From Histomonas meleagridis (taxonomy: Eukaryota; Parabasalia; Tritrichomonadida; Dientamoebidae), in NCBI GenBank assembly GCA_020186115.1, contig WSYJ01000037.1, positions 80,001 through 136,621 on the forward strand: a stretch of DNA of 56,621 nt, in the 5' to 3' direction. The notes under the pieces are model-generated. The model was not told where the DNA came from and made no database searches. It worked only from the letters and a program-made list of their open reading frames with translations. Within the stretch, counting starts at the first letter, position 1; every line of letters begins with the position of its first letter. Positions 8,559 to 18,392 of the stretch are shown piece after piece. A program made the translations under genes and the position numbers.

Positions 8559-11500
8559 TTATTTAGTTCTCTTTCTTGTGATTGTCGTTGACGGATACGA
8601 CGACGATAGCAAACCGTACGGGAACACTTTTTCCATTTGTCCGTATTCTATTGCTGTTACGTATTGTGGGAACTTGTCCACCAATATCAGGTAGGGGTTA
8701 CCCGTTTGGCTGTTATACTTTGTTGAAGTCTTCTTGTCTACCACGTCATGCAAGCACATGAAGAACTCGTTAATTCCGTCTTTCACTTTTGTTTCGTTGA
8801 CATTTTCGAACAACGAAGGTGTCAAGTCCATCATCAATTCGAATGCGTACGGCATCAAATGCAAGTTCTTGGATAGCGCATCTTCATTTGGATAAAACTC
8901 CAAGTTATCCCATTTCGGGTTCCCGAACAACGATGCCAAAAATATGAAATATGTATTAATGTCATTATTCATTTTCTTGAAATCCTTTAAATATTCCTTA
9001 AAGAAGTAATTTGATTTTGTATAACTTGTAATTTCATTTAATACGTAATGAGAATAACTATTAAACTCTGAAGTACTTCTATAGAACGAAGGGAAACCGG
9101 GCATTACTTCTTCGATCACTATAGTTGAAGCACGTCTAATCATTGATCTTAAAGTTAAAGCTATAGCTATTTGTAACAAGTAAGTTGAAGCTTGAATTAC
9201 TTCATTATTATTTATTATATCAATAGATATTTTTGAGGATGAAATTGATTTATAAGTTTTCATTATATTTGTTATGTTATGATTAACAATTTTAATGATG
9301 GAACTATCTAAATAAATTGCACTATGTACACCAAAAGTACGAATGATATTAACGAAGTATTGCGTTGAATATTGTGTCTTTGTACTTCGGAAATGTTGAA
9401 TGAATGGTATATATATCGAATTATTACTATCATTCTCTATGAATTGTTTAAGTTCGGATGCAATTTTATGGACAAATCGTTTCTCATCTAATAAATTAGA
9501 TGGACATTCTTTAATACCTTCTTTACCAATAATAGCTAACGCTTGATTTTGGAATTCAGGATCAGAGAAAATTGATTCACTTTGAATACCATTAAATAAT
9601 GATCGATTATAATCTAATCCAGTCATACCGAATAAAGGCCAAACAAATTCACTTGCGTCAATAATTACTTGATTATTATTATGGACATTAAATAATAATA
9701 TTGTAATAACATCAGTAACAAATCGACTTACAAAATAATTCGAGACTTCCATTTCTTCTCCAAATAATAATATACTTTGTGGTAAATCATTAATGAATGA
9801 ATTTGTTAAGATAATCGGTTCAATAATTTCACTTTCATTTAAACAATATTTAGGATCTAATAATTTTGTAGCATATTGTTGTTCATCTGGTAATGTTTGA
9901 CCGATTTCTCCAGTGATTGTAAATTGTATTGTTCGTGAATTACTTGATAATGATCCTGATAAAAATGATCGAACTAATGACGCAAATTTACCACGTAAAT
10001 TTGTAAATATATCTTTTAATGATTTAAGTTCATTTTCATGTGATAAGATATTAATACTATCATAATTAAAGAATGAAAATATATGAAAAATCGCAGTTGC
10101 GCAATTTAATGGAAAACTTTGATGTGATACAAATTGCATTAATTGTTTGGAATGTATCCAAAATAAATGGAATGAACATGAATCCAAGAAAAATTGTATC
10201 GGATCTTGCGCTGCTTCACAATGTAATCGAATCGTTGATAAATGTTCAAATAATGGATTCATAAAGGATAAGTTTTGTTGTGTCGATATTTGATTATATT
10301 TATATAATAGGCGGCCATATGTTATTAATAATGGTAGGAAATCATATCGTGTGCCACTATCGAACTCTTGTAAATCTAATGATTCGATTGCTTGTTTAAT
10401 TGTCTTCGCTCCTTCAAGTAATTCGGTACCTGATTGTCCTAAACCTGATTGTCCAAATGTTTGAAGTAATTGTTGTAAATATTGGGAATCAGCTGTAGAT
10501 AAGTTATAGACGAAAAAGCGCTGAATTAAATCTTTCTCATGGACAAAGAATTCGCCTATTTTATCAATAATTCGATGAAGTTTGGCAATACCTATAATAT
10601 GATTTGAGTCCCAATTTTGTTGTTCACGTGACTTGAAAAATTGATCAATTTCATAATACGAAAAAGCTGTAATTGCTCGGATTTGATGAATACATCGTAA
10701 AAATTGATTGGGATCAATGCCAGAAAAGTTTTCGACATCTTCGGCTAAAGTAGTCAAAAGTTTAATGCGATGTAAATGAGCGGTTTTATATTTGGTTGAT
10801 GTGGATTTATCTAATGTGCTTAAAAGCGATGATATAAACGTAGAATCCTTTTGTAGCTTTAATAAGTGTTTGGTTGGTAATGAAAATGTTCTTGATAAAA
10901 AGACATATGAACATTCAGAAAAAATACCATTGGATAAATACGCAAATTGTTGGTTCTGTTCTGCTAGTGATGGATATGATAATAAGAAAAAGAACATCAT
11001 TTCTTGTAATGGCGAAATATTTGCAAGATAAATTAATTCATCAATTGGCATTGATGATCCAATGGTATCTTCTGGCGCATATTCGTAAATGGAGAGAAGT
11101 GGCCAATTAAATATGGTCCATTCCGCAAATAATGATGAAAAGAATGGAAGAATTTGATATATTAAAACTGAGACTTTGTCTTTAAGCTTTGATACTTCTT
11201 GGGCAATATAATGAAGTGGATTATCAACGCATGAGTTAATGAAGAAAAAGAAATCTTCAGATCTGGATAATAACTTTGTGGACTTATTTAAGTTTGATGA
11301 TAAAAATATATTGACAAGAAATTGGCAATTGGGGATTTCATGGATATATAAGCAAATTTTAGCAAAAGTAGTAAATAACTTACATACAGACATTGTCACA
11401 TTAAGATTCCATCGAAAGTCAAACTCTTGTGAAGATTGATTTATCATTTGAAGTTGGAACTTTACAAGCCTTGTCCAATGACAAGTGTAATCTAAAGCTT

Positions 11501-11762
11501 TAATTGATTGAAGTAATAAATTAGATGCTTTTTCACGAGCATCAGTAAAGCTTCCTTGAAGAGATGGCGGTGACTGATTTTTCCGCACTGCATTTACATA
11601 GTCAGAAGAATATTTTTGGAGATTTTTCAAATCATTTGATTTGAACGATGACATTATTTTTGCATCGTTACGAAAGTCATTTGATATTTGATCCAAAGCA
11701 TTGAGTATAATGTCTGAGTGCTTTAAAAGAATCTCTGTATCTTCAAAACGTCCCTTTGACAT
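8559..11762 (-). CDS. NCKAP1/Nap1 (HEM)-family protein, WAVE complex subunit
   Basis: This 1067-residue helical protein has no signal peptide or membrane segment. Its length is close to NCKAP1 (about 1100). The segment F-D-F-R-W-N-L-N-V-T-M-S-V-C-K-L-F-T-T-F-A-K-I resembles the conserved Nap1 region that starts at a similar distance from the N-terminus. The C-terminus E-K-V-F-P-Y-G-L-L-S-S-S-Y-P-S resembles the Nap1 end in which a P-Y-x-L-L motif precedes a Y. In the family it pairs with Sra1 in the pentameric WAVE complex that drives Arp2/3 actin assembly at the plasma membrane. The call rests on pattern recognition. A TCA initiator-like site lies at 11774-11772 on the minus strand, 10-12 bp before the ATG. 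Codon use changes to GC-richer codons in the last 150 codons (8559-9000). Confidence 0.7.
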   Translation of the reverse strand: MSKGRFEDTEILLKHSDIILNALDQISNDFRNDAKIMSSFKSNDLKNLQKYSSDYVNAVRKNQSPPSLQGSFTDAREKASNLLLQSIKALDYTCHWTRLVKFQLQMINQSSQEFDFRWNLNVTMSVCKLFTTFAKICLYIHEIPNCQFLVNIFLSSNLNKSTKLLSRSEDFFFFINSCVDNPLHYIAQEVSKLKDKVSVLIYQILPFFSSLFAEWTIFNWPLLSIYEYAPEDTIGSSMPIDELIYLANISPLQEMMFFFLLSYPSLAEQNQQFAYLSNGIFSECSYVFLSRTFSLPTKHLLKLQKDSTFISSLLSTLDKSTSTKYKTAHLHRIKLLTTLAEDVENFSGIDPNQFLRCIHQIRAITAFSYYEIDQFFKSREQQNWDSNHIIGIAKLHRIIDKIGEFFVHEKDLIQRFFVYNLSTADSQYLQQLLQTFGQSGLGQSGTELLEGAKTIKQAIESLDLQEFDSGTRYDFLPLLITYGRLLYKYNQISTQQNLSFMNPLFEHLSTIRLHCEAAQDPIQFFLDSCSFHLFWIHSKQLMQFVSHQSFPLNCATAIFHIFSFFNYDSINILSHENELKSLKDIFTNLRGKFASLVRSFLSGSLSSNSRTIQFTITGEIGQTLPDEQQYATKLLDPKYCLNESEIIEPIILTNSFINDLPQSILLFGEEMEVSNYFVSRFVTDVITILLFNVHNNNQVIIDASEFVWPLFGMTGLDYNRSLFNGIQSESIFSDPEFQNQALAIIGKEGIKECPSNLLDEKRFVHKIASELKQFIENDSNNSIYIPFIQHFRSTKTQYSTQYFVNIIRTFGVHSAIYLDSSIIKIVNHNITNIMKTYKSISSSKISIDIINNNEVIQASTYLLQIAIALTLRSMIRRASTIVIEEVMPGFPSFYRSTSEFNSYSHYVLNEITSYTKSNYFFKEYLKDFKKMNNDINTYFIFLASLFGNPKWDNLEFYPNEDALSKNLHLMPYAFELMMDLTPSLFENVNETKVKDGINEFFMCLHDVVDKKTSTKYNSQTGNPYLILVDKFPQYVTAIEYGQMEKVFPYGLLSSSYPSTTITRKRTK

Positions 11763-12100
11763 TTGTAACTGTGATTGTTAGGTTTATAGAAAATTTGGCT
11801 TTTTCTGAGCCAACGATCAAAATTCAATCACGCGACAGTTCGATGTTCTTAAACGTTGTCCCTATCAAATTCCAAAAAGTGGCACATTACATCACATTAC
11901 ATTTAATGCCAATAGCATTTAAAAAATCATTAATAAAGAAAACAGATTGCAATTAATTGATAATTATGGCATTAATGCTATAATACATTTAAATATAAAA
12001 GACGAAATGATATTTTTTTTATCGGATTTTATACAATATTAAACTCTACAAAATAAAAAATAATAACAAATTTTATTTTAAATATATTTTATTTTTTTAA
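11763..12100. other. divergent intergenic region, 338 bp
   Basis: Lies between the starts of the Nap1-like gene (minus) and the BspA-like gene (plus). It holds the initiator-like TCACAGT of the former. I see no RNA gene or further coding. Confidence 0.4.
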
Positions 12101-13270
12101 ATGAAGGTCTTTGGTTTATATTTTCTTGTAATATTATTTAATATTAATTATTTTGGAAAAATTCAAAAACTTGGAAATTTTTTTTCAAGATTTTCAAGAA
12201 GGAATCAGAGAACACCTCAATCAACAAGATCAGAATTATCACCATTTGATCAAGAAGAAAGTACTTTCATGAGTGAGTCAACAAATCGTTTAGAACTTGA
12301 TTCTCAAAATCAAGATACTATTCCTGATTTAGAATCAGATACTACAAACTCTGAACCATCTAATTTTTATTATCGTAGTGTAACACTTGGAAACGAAGAA
12401 ATTCAAAAAGGAATATTTATTTCCAATTCTTGTGAAATAGTCATTCTATCTAAAGAAGTTAATAGTCTTAATGAAAGAGCATTTTATGGATGGAGTTTTG
12501 TCAAATTTGATATGTCTGAATCGAATGTTGATGTAATTGAGAAGGAAACTTTTGCTACATGTTGTAATCTAAAAGAATTTGTCTGTGGACGGCATTTACA
12601 TATAATATGTACAAATGCTTTTGAATCATGTATAAGTTTGGAAAAAATTACGGATGTTTTAGATGTTGATATTATTCAACAATTTGCATTTAGCAAATGC
12701 CAAAAGTTAAAAACAATTGAGTTTTCAGTTAATTTGGAAAGTATTTCTCCTTTTGCATTTCATGGCTGTGTTTCTTTAGAGAAGATAATAATACCTAAAA
12801 ATAATCTATATTATGCTAACTTTCAAAATGATGGAGTTGTATATATGAAAGGTTTCAAAGATATTTACATATTTCCTCCAGGAAAATCCTCTTTTTCAAT
12901 GCCTGTAAGTGTGAATTATGTTTCTAGTTATGCTTTTTATAAACAAGAAGCACTTAGAGAATTTCCTTCAGGAAATATTAAATTAATTAAAGACAATGCA
13001 TTTTTCGGTGCTGTTGGTTTACGTAAATTAATTCTGATGGAAGTTAATCATATAGGTTTTGGAGCATTTAAATGTTGTTTAAACTTGGAATATATTTTCT
13101 TTGGAAGTTCAAATATTCATATATCTCCAGGAGCTTTTAGAGGAATTGAAAATTTAAAAATAAGGATTTATTATAAGAAAATAATGGATAAATATGCAAA
13201 AGAATTTGAAGCTTCAACACGTTTTAAATATTTCCCAAGTAAGAAGAATCAAAATTCTTTATCATTCTAA
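12101..13270 (+). CDS. BspA-like leucine-rich-repeat protein
   Basis: This 389-residue protein starts with a hydrophobic segment (M-K-V-F-G-L-Y-F-L-V-I-L-F-N-I) that could be a signal peptide. A polar, Ser/Thr/Glu-rich stretch (about 25-85) follows. Then come LRR_5 (BspA-type) repeats of about 23 residues with the marks A-F-x-x-C-x-x-L-E-K-I and I-x-x-x-A-F. The repeats cover about 95-365, and no C-terminal membrane anchor is visible. This family is greatly expanded in trichomonads and is usually surface-exposed or secreted. The lysine-rich end argues against GPI anchoring. Its ligand is unknown. Confidence 0.85.
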   Translation: MKVFGLYFLVILFNINYFGKIQKLGNFFSRFSRRNQRTPQSTRSELSPFDQEESTFMSESTNRLELDSQNQDTIPDLESDTTNSEPSNFYYRSVTLGNEEIQKGIFISNSCEIVILSKEVNSLNERAFYGWSFVKFDMSESNVDVIEKETFATCCNLKEFVCGRHLHIICTNAFESCISLEKITDVLDVDIIQQFAFSKCQKLKTIEFSVNLESISPFAFHGCVSLEKIIIPKNNLYYANFQNDGVVYMKGFKDIYIFPPGKSSFSMPVSVNYVSSYAFYKQEALREFPSGNIKLIKDNAFFGAVGLRKLILMEVNHIGFGAFKCCLNLEYIFFGSSNIHISPGAFRGIENLKIRIYYKKIMDKYAKEFEASTRFKYFPSKKNQNSLSF

Positions 13271-13439
13271 TGATTGCTGAAACATATTAAATCAAAAAGT
13301 GAAAGTAAATACAGCAATTAATTTTTTATATTTAATATTATATTGAGAATTTTTATTTAATATTAAAAATAATAAAGAATATAATTTTTATAAAAATTTA
13401 TTGTTTTATCATATGATGAATTATATATAGATATTTTTT

Positions 13440-14156
13440 TTAATATGTTAAATTATTGCTTGAATTCTCATCCATAAATACATTAACAAGCTTTTTATCA
13501 ATATAGATATAAAATAACGAGAGCAAAAAGAAAGCTAAAAACAAGCTTAAAACAATTAAAATCCCATATCCGATTCCTAGCACATCAAAATCAATAAACG
13601 GATAAGGATATCTTGAATTTAAATAAAGCACTCCGCCTATTTCTGCTCTAATAACAACAAAGATAAAATATAAAAAAGGATATATTAAAAATAACAAACT
13701 ATGTTTATAATTAATTTTTCCATGCTCAGTAAAAAATATCCAATCTAAAATTGCTAATATAGGTACAATAAGATGCATAACATAATTAGATATCAAAAAG
13801 ATAACTTTTGGTGTATCTTCTTTCGTCTCAAATTTTTGCCATGATAACAAAGCCCAATAGACAATCAATGTAAATGTTATATATAAAGTTAATGCGATTT
13901 CAAAACACATATTAAGATGAAAAATCCTTCCTTTTCTTCCATTTATTATAAGTTGAGTAATGCCACCAAATATTAGAATTATAGCCATAATTCCAATAAA
14001 TAAATTAGATTGAATTGTAAAGAAAACAAATCTTTTAAGTGGATTTTTCCTATAAAATATAACAATTAAACTATATAAACAGAAGCTAAATATTAAAATC
14101 CTAAGTGTTAGTGCTGCAGGTCTATTTTTATTTAAATTAACAATAAATGTCCGCAT
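13440..14156 (-). CDS. AIG1/ADTRP/Pr6Pr-type membrane protein
   Basis: This 238-residue protein has six or seven hydrophobic segments. The motif F-F-T-I-Q-S-N (T47) after the first segment, Y-V-M-H-L-I-V-P-I-L-A-I-L-D-W (H128) in the middle, and Y-P-Y-P-F-I-D near the end match the FAR-17a/AIG1-like and Pr6Pr families. In animal AIG1 and ADTRP the equivalent Thr and His form the active site of an intramembrane hydrolase of fatty-acid esters of hydroxy fatty acids. Both residues are present here. Substrate and membrane are unknown. A TCA initiator-like site lies at 14169-14167 on the minus strand, about 12 bp before the ATG. Confidence 0.75.
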   Translation of the reverse strand: MRTFIVNLNKNRPAALTLRILIFSFCLYSLIVIFYRKNPLKRFVFFTIQSNLFIGIMAIILIFGGITQLIINGRKGRIFHLNMCFEIALTLYITFTLIVYWALLSWQKFETKEDTPKVIFLISNYVMHLIVPILAILDWIFFTEHGKINYKHSLLFLIYPFLYFIFVVIRAEIGGVLYLNSRYPYPFIDFDVLGIGYGILIVLSLFLAFFLLSLFYIYIDKKLVNVFMDENSSNNLTY

Positions 14157-14333
14157 GAATTTTTATTGAACACTATGTAAAAATTTTATTTTAACAATTT
14201 TATTAAAATAACACAGTTCTGAAAATAAGGTGGTTTATTTTTAATAAAATCGACTTTTTATGTCTTAACTTTAAATAAAATGAAGTATTTATTTTACACA
14301 TAAAATTTGGAAAAAAATTCTTAAATTATCTTT
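14157..14333. other. short intergenic region
   Basis: AT-rich spacer between two minus-strand genes, containing the promoter of the AIG1-like gene's neighbour side only; no coding seen. Confidence 0.4.
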
Positions 14334-17258
14334 TTATAAATATGAAGATATTATCTGTAACTTTTGAGGACTTTTTTCGAACATAGCGATTAATTGCATT
14401 TTAATTGCCTCATTACTAGTAACATAAGTTCTAAACAATTGTTTTATAGCTTGGTCATTATTTTCATCGATTTTTCTTGTGATTTTCTTTGATAAAGGTT
14501 CACATAATAAATTTGCGATTGCTAATACAAAAGCAAATGATAATTCCAATGGTTGTTGATTAGAAAATATCATAATCAACAACTTCGCCATATTATTTGA
14601 TTCTTTTTCATCTGCAGGTGGGAAACATTTAATTGCTTCCAAAATTTTTTCATTATCAATTTGGACGCCACAAATTAAAAACCTTAAAAACACAACAGCT
14701 ATATTCGAAAGACATTTCTTATAACCCGCAGATTTATTTTTACCTTCATCCCACCATTGGCCCAAAAAAGGAACAAAACCAATTAATAATTGGAATTGAT
14801 CTGGATATTTATCCAAAAATGTATTTAAGAAATAACAAACATTTTGTCTTAAGTCGACATTTTTCATTGCAGCAATATTTGCTAATAAAAATTGTATTAT
14901 TGCTGCTAAGAATTCATTTGGTAAATTGACTTTCTTAAATGCAAATGTAATTGATCCAATTATACAAGAAATTACATCAAAACGTGATCTTTGTAACCAT
15001 TGTAATAAGAAGTTACATATATCATTAATGTTTGGTGGCATTATTCTTAAATATATTGAAACGAAATTAAGTATATAATGTGCTAAATCTGATGGACAAT
15101 TATAAAGTTGTTCAACATTATAATTAAATAAAGCAATTTGTCCATTTAATAATTCTTTAATTAATGATTCACTAATTGGTAAAAATACATTTGGCGCTAT
15201 TAAAAAGAAATTTTTAAATATTTGTGTCGAAGCTTCAAGTGCATCTTCAATTAAATCAAGTTCTGTTTGTTCTTGTATAATAATAATTAAACCAGAAAGT
15301 AATGTATGAACTTTTGATACATTTTCTTGTTGATCTCCTGTTAAACTTAATGTTTTAGATATCATTAAAATTGCATCACAACCTGCAGTCATAACTTGTT
15401 CATCATTAGATTCAAGCATTTTAGCACAACCTGTACATGTTATATTTATTAATGTCGGATCATTACAGAATTTAATAATAGAAGCTGCCGTATTAATTGA
15501 ATAATAAAATATTTGATTTTCATCTTGTTCATTTATATATTTAGCAATGATTGGTATATATGGCCGTATATATTGTAATACTTCTTGTCGAAATGTACGT
15601 ACTAAATTAGTAATAAAATTAAGTGAATGATATACAACTATAAAGTTTCCATTTTGAAATGATTCATCAAGAATTGGACGTACTTTTTGTAATAATATTT
15701 CCGTAAGTGATTCCTTCTTAGCAAGTAATGATGTAACAATTCGAAGTACAGCTGATTTTTGATATATCTCTGTCGATGATATTAAAGAATCTAAAAATGG
15801 TAATAACGATTCAAGAATTTCATCAGTAATATCATTAGATAATAATAAAGAATGTGATATTACTACAATATAATCTTCTAAATCATTCGGTCGAACTAAT
15901 CCTTCAAGTTGATATCTCCATATAATTGAAAATAATCCTTCGATTTCAGTATCACATATTTCACATAATGTAATAAATGCTGAATAAGCTGAAAATCGGA
16001 CTTCATTCGATGGAGAAATTAATAAACCAATTATTGCTTTCATTAAATCAACAGATATTTCAGAGATTCCTTCAAACGTTTCATCAAATGTTGATATTGC
16101 TTTAAGTCCTGCAACTTGTAATAATTCACATTGACTTGAAACAGCTGCTAAAAATGTATTACGTATTAAGTCTAATTCACTTGACATTGGCCCTTCTGCA
16201 TATTGGAGTAATACTTGTACTAATAAAACACCTAAAATTAATTGTGGAAGATCACCAGATGAAAGCATTCCAATAATATTTTGTTTAAGTATTTGTGTTG
16301 TTTGATTTTGATCACGTGTTATAACTTTTTCAATAATTGTCATATAATCATATGAAAGTAATTCTTGTGTTCGAATATATTGTAATGCAAGATTAATAGA
16401 AAATGTTAACATAGATAGCATAGCTTCAGGAGTGACTTTAGATACAACATTTGAAAATGAATCTAATATTATATGCCTTTTTTCATAATAGATTTGTTCA
16501 TTAGAAATAAGTTTAAATGATAAACTATAAAATTGCATAATTAGGTCACCCCCAATTTCTTTGAATGAAATGGTTTTGTGAACTAGCCGCCAAAAAGTAT
16601 TGAAATCATCATCGTTTTGGAGGTTAACACTTCCTTCGATGTTGTTCATGAGAAAAGTAATTAAGGGTTCAAGAAGAGAGATGTCACGCGTTTCTTGAAC
16701 AATGTTAATAAAGACATGGGCAGAATTAAAGCTTGTATGCAAATCATTTGTAGCAAGACCAGCTAAAGCCATATTACGAAAAGCAGGAAAACTTTCAATA
16801 ATTAATTGTGAAGGCATCATTGGAAATACTTTGGCAAGAAGAAGCATGGTAAATACAATATTTTGATTCTGGTATGAAATACAAATTAATTGAATTAACT
16901 CATTCCAAAAACCAAGATGCTTAAAGATTAAAGCTGCAAGATCACCAATAGCTTCAATTTCTATTGGTGTTAAATTCATTTGTAAAATTTGGATAATATC
17001 TGATTCAACTCTCTTTTGGATTTCTTCTGGATAATTTCTCCAAATATTTTGTGATTTAATTACTGGTATGATGTTAGCAATTGCAGCCATACGAATTCTT
17101 TGTGAAGCATTTGTTTTAATAATTTCTAAAAATAGTAAAATTCCATTTAGTTGGTTTCTAACTGAAATTATAAATTCGGTAGCTCTGTCAACTATATTTT
17201 GATCAGGAACCATTGATTGTTCTAAAATATAAGCTAGTTGATTAATTTCGTTGTTCAT
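14334..17258 (-). CDS. importin-beta-like karyopherin (HEAT repeats)
   Basis: About 974 residues of alpha-helical HEAT repeats with no membrane segment. I place the start at the ATG at 17258 (M-N-N-E-I-N-Q-L-A-Y-I-L-E-Q-S), because importins begin close to such an L-x-x-I-L-E-Q helix. An in-frame ATG at 17291 is possible. The open frame reaches 17321 only with a TTG codon and would then overlap a promoter motif. The first 60 residues match the importin-beta N-terminal pattern, followed by helix pairs such as Q-R-I-R-M-A-A-I-A-N-I-I-P-V-I and I-W-R-N-Y-P-E-E-I-Q. Length fits importin-4/IPO5-type carriers. It should carry cargo through nuclear pores with Ran-GTP; the exact paralogue is not clear. 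Confidence 0.78.
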   Translation of the reverse strand: MNNEINQLAYILEQSMVPDQNIVDRATEFIISVRNQLNGILLFLEIIKTNASQRIRMAAIANIIPVIKSQNIWRNYPEEIQKRVESDIIQILQMNLTPIEIEAIGDLAALIFKHLGFWNELIQLICISYQNQNIVFTMLLLAKVFPMMPSQLIIESFPAFRNMALAGLATNDLHTSFNSAHVFINIVQETRDISLLEPLITFLMNNIEGSVNLQNDDDFNTFWRLVHKTISFKEIGGDLIMQFYSLSFKLISNEQIYYEKRHIILDSFSNVVSKVTPEAMLSMLTFSINLALQYIRTQELLSYDYMTIIEKVITRDQNQTTQILKQNIIGMLSSGDLPQLILGVLLVQVLLQYAEGPMSSELDLIRNTFLAAVSSQCELLQVAGLKAISTFDETFEGISEISVDLMKAIIGLLISPSNEVRFSAYSAFITLCEICDTEIEGLFSIIWRYQLEGLVRPNDLEDYIVVISHSLLLSNDITDEILESLLPFLDSLISSTEIYQKSAVLRIVTSLLAKKESLTEILLQKVRPILDESFQNGNFIVVYHSLNFITNLVRTFRQEVLQYIRPYIPIIAKYINEQDENQIFYYSINTAASIIKFCNDPTLINITCTGCAKMLESNDEQVMTAGCDAILMISKTLSLTGDQQENVSKVHTLLSGLIIIIQEQTELDLIEDALEASTQIFKNFFLIAPNVFLPISESLIKELLNGQIALFNYNVEQLYNCPSDLAHYILNFVSIYLRIMPPNINDICNFLLQWLQRSRFDVISCIIGSITFAFKKVNLPNEFLAAIIQFLLANIAAMKNVDLRQNVCYFLNTFLDKYPDQFQLLIGFVPFLGQWWDEGKNKSAGYKKCLSNIAVVFLRFLICGVQIDNEKILEAIKCFPPADEKESNNMAKLLIMIFSNQQPLELSFAFVLAIANLLCEPLSKKITRKIDENNDQAIKQLFRTYVTSNEAIKMQLIAMFEKSPQKLQIISSYL

Positions 17259-17332
17259 ACCAAAATTCTTTAACGGTCGTCCGAAGACCATTTGTAAAAC
17301 GTTAATTTCATTAACGGTCAAACTCTAAACCA
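17259..17332. promoter_or_regulatory. compact bidirectional promoter with two AACGGT motifs
   Basis: Only 74 bp separate the chosen start of the importin-like gene (minus) from the ATG of the L1-like gene (plus). TTAACGGTC occurs twice in the same orientation: near 17270-17278 and near 17311-17319. AACGGT is also found upstream of other genes in this window. The motif function is inferred. Confidence 0.5.
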
Positions 17333-18127
17333 ATGGAAAAAGAAAAAAATGATTTTGTGACGTTATCTGCTGCAAAAAGCGGTGTTATTCAACTTCAAAA
17401 GAAATATACAAAAAGTACCAAAAGAAGAGAATGTCCACCAGTTTTTGTTATTTTTCATTTTATCAAAGCACCATCAAAATCCTCAGGACCTCATCGAATT
17501 CAATTACCACATCCAGTGCGTCCGTTTCCATTCCAATCAGCAGTAGTTTTTGTAACAGGTGAAGCATCCAAATGGGAGAAATCATTTGAACCACTTGGAC
17601 TTAATATTACAGCAATTTCACTTTCTATGTTAAAAAAGAAATACACTAATCGTAAATCCCGTGATCAGCTTCTTCATTCATGCGAAGTCTTCTTTTGTGA
17701 GAAGTCAGCATCTTCTGTATTACCAAATAATCTTGGAACACAATTTTTTTCACGCAATCGTCAGCCCATTGTTGTTACACTCAATCCAGATGACCCAACA
17801 CAAATGAAGGAAGAGTTTCAAGCTGCTACAGAATCTGGCGAATTATACATTCGGCATCATGAATCATGTTCAGTTCGCGTTGGCGGATTTAATCTTACAT
17901 TTGATAACCTTGCAGAGAACATTATTGATTGCTGTACACAAGCTTTGAACATAATTCCAAAGGCAAAACTAAGAATTGATTCGGTGTCATTAATGACAAG
18001 TGGAATAGAACTTCCGCCGATTTGGACGAAAAATGCTAAGAGAACTGTTTTGAAAAGGGAAGATATCATTCCTAAAATAGTGAAAGAGGAAATAGATACA
18101 GAAAATGAAGAAGAGGAAGAAGAATAA
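17333..18127 (+). CDS. ribosomal-L1-fold protein (RSL1D1/Utp30/Cic1-like)
   Basis: This 264-residue protein has the pattern of the ribosomal L1 superfamily: a strand V-V-F-V-T-G-E, a helix-rich middle with the L1-type segment A-S-S-V-L-P-N-N-L-G-T-Q-F-F-S-R, a P-I-V-V-T-L-N-P strand, and a return strand S-C-S-V-R-V-G-G-F-N-L before L-A-E-N-I-I-D. The C-terminus is a Glu-rich run. Longer and more divergent than true L1/L10a, it fits the nucleolar Utp30/Cic1/RSL1D1 group, which helps ribosome assembly. It starts 74 bp from the divergent importin gene. Confidence 0.62.
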   Translation: MEKEKNDFVTLSAAKSGVIQLQKKYTKSTKRRECPPVFVIFHFIKAPSKSSGPHRIQLPHPVRPFPFQSAVVFVTGEASKWEKSFEPLGLNITAISLSMLKKKYTNRKSRDQLLHSCEVFFCEKSASSVLPNNLGTQFFSRNRQPIVVTLNPDDPTQMKEEFQAATESGELYIRHHESCSVRVGGFNLTFDNLAENIIDCCTQALNIIPKAKLRIDSVSLMTSGIELPPIWTKNAKRTVLKREDIIPKIVKEEIDTENEEEEEE

Positions 18128-18392
18128 AAAATAAATTTTTGGTCTTAAAAAATTTGTTTCATTTTAATAACAAAACATAATGACAAAATAGAAATTGGCT
18201 CCAATCAATGAATAGGAATTAATTAATAAATACTTGATAAAATATGAAATTGATAACAATTCCAATTTGAAAAAATAAGAGTATTATTACTCAAGCTGTC
18301 ATGTTTTTTTTATACTGTGTTCAGTGGTTATTTGATATTTGAAAAGATAAAAAAAATTATGAATAAAATGTTTAAAAATGAAATAATTTTTT
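18128..18392. other. convergent intergenic region
   Basis: AT-rich 3' region shared by the L1-like gene and the unknown 117-residue gene; nothing further seen. Confidence 0.4.

Noticed and set aside
17291-17321. Longer N-terminus for the importin-like gene
   Set aside because: The extension begins with TTG, overlaps the AACGGT motifs and lacks similarity to importins; the ATG at 17258 fits better.
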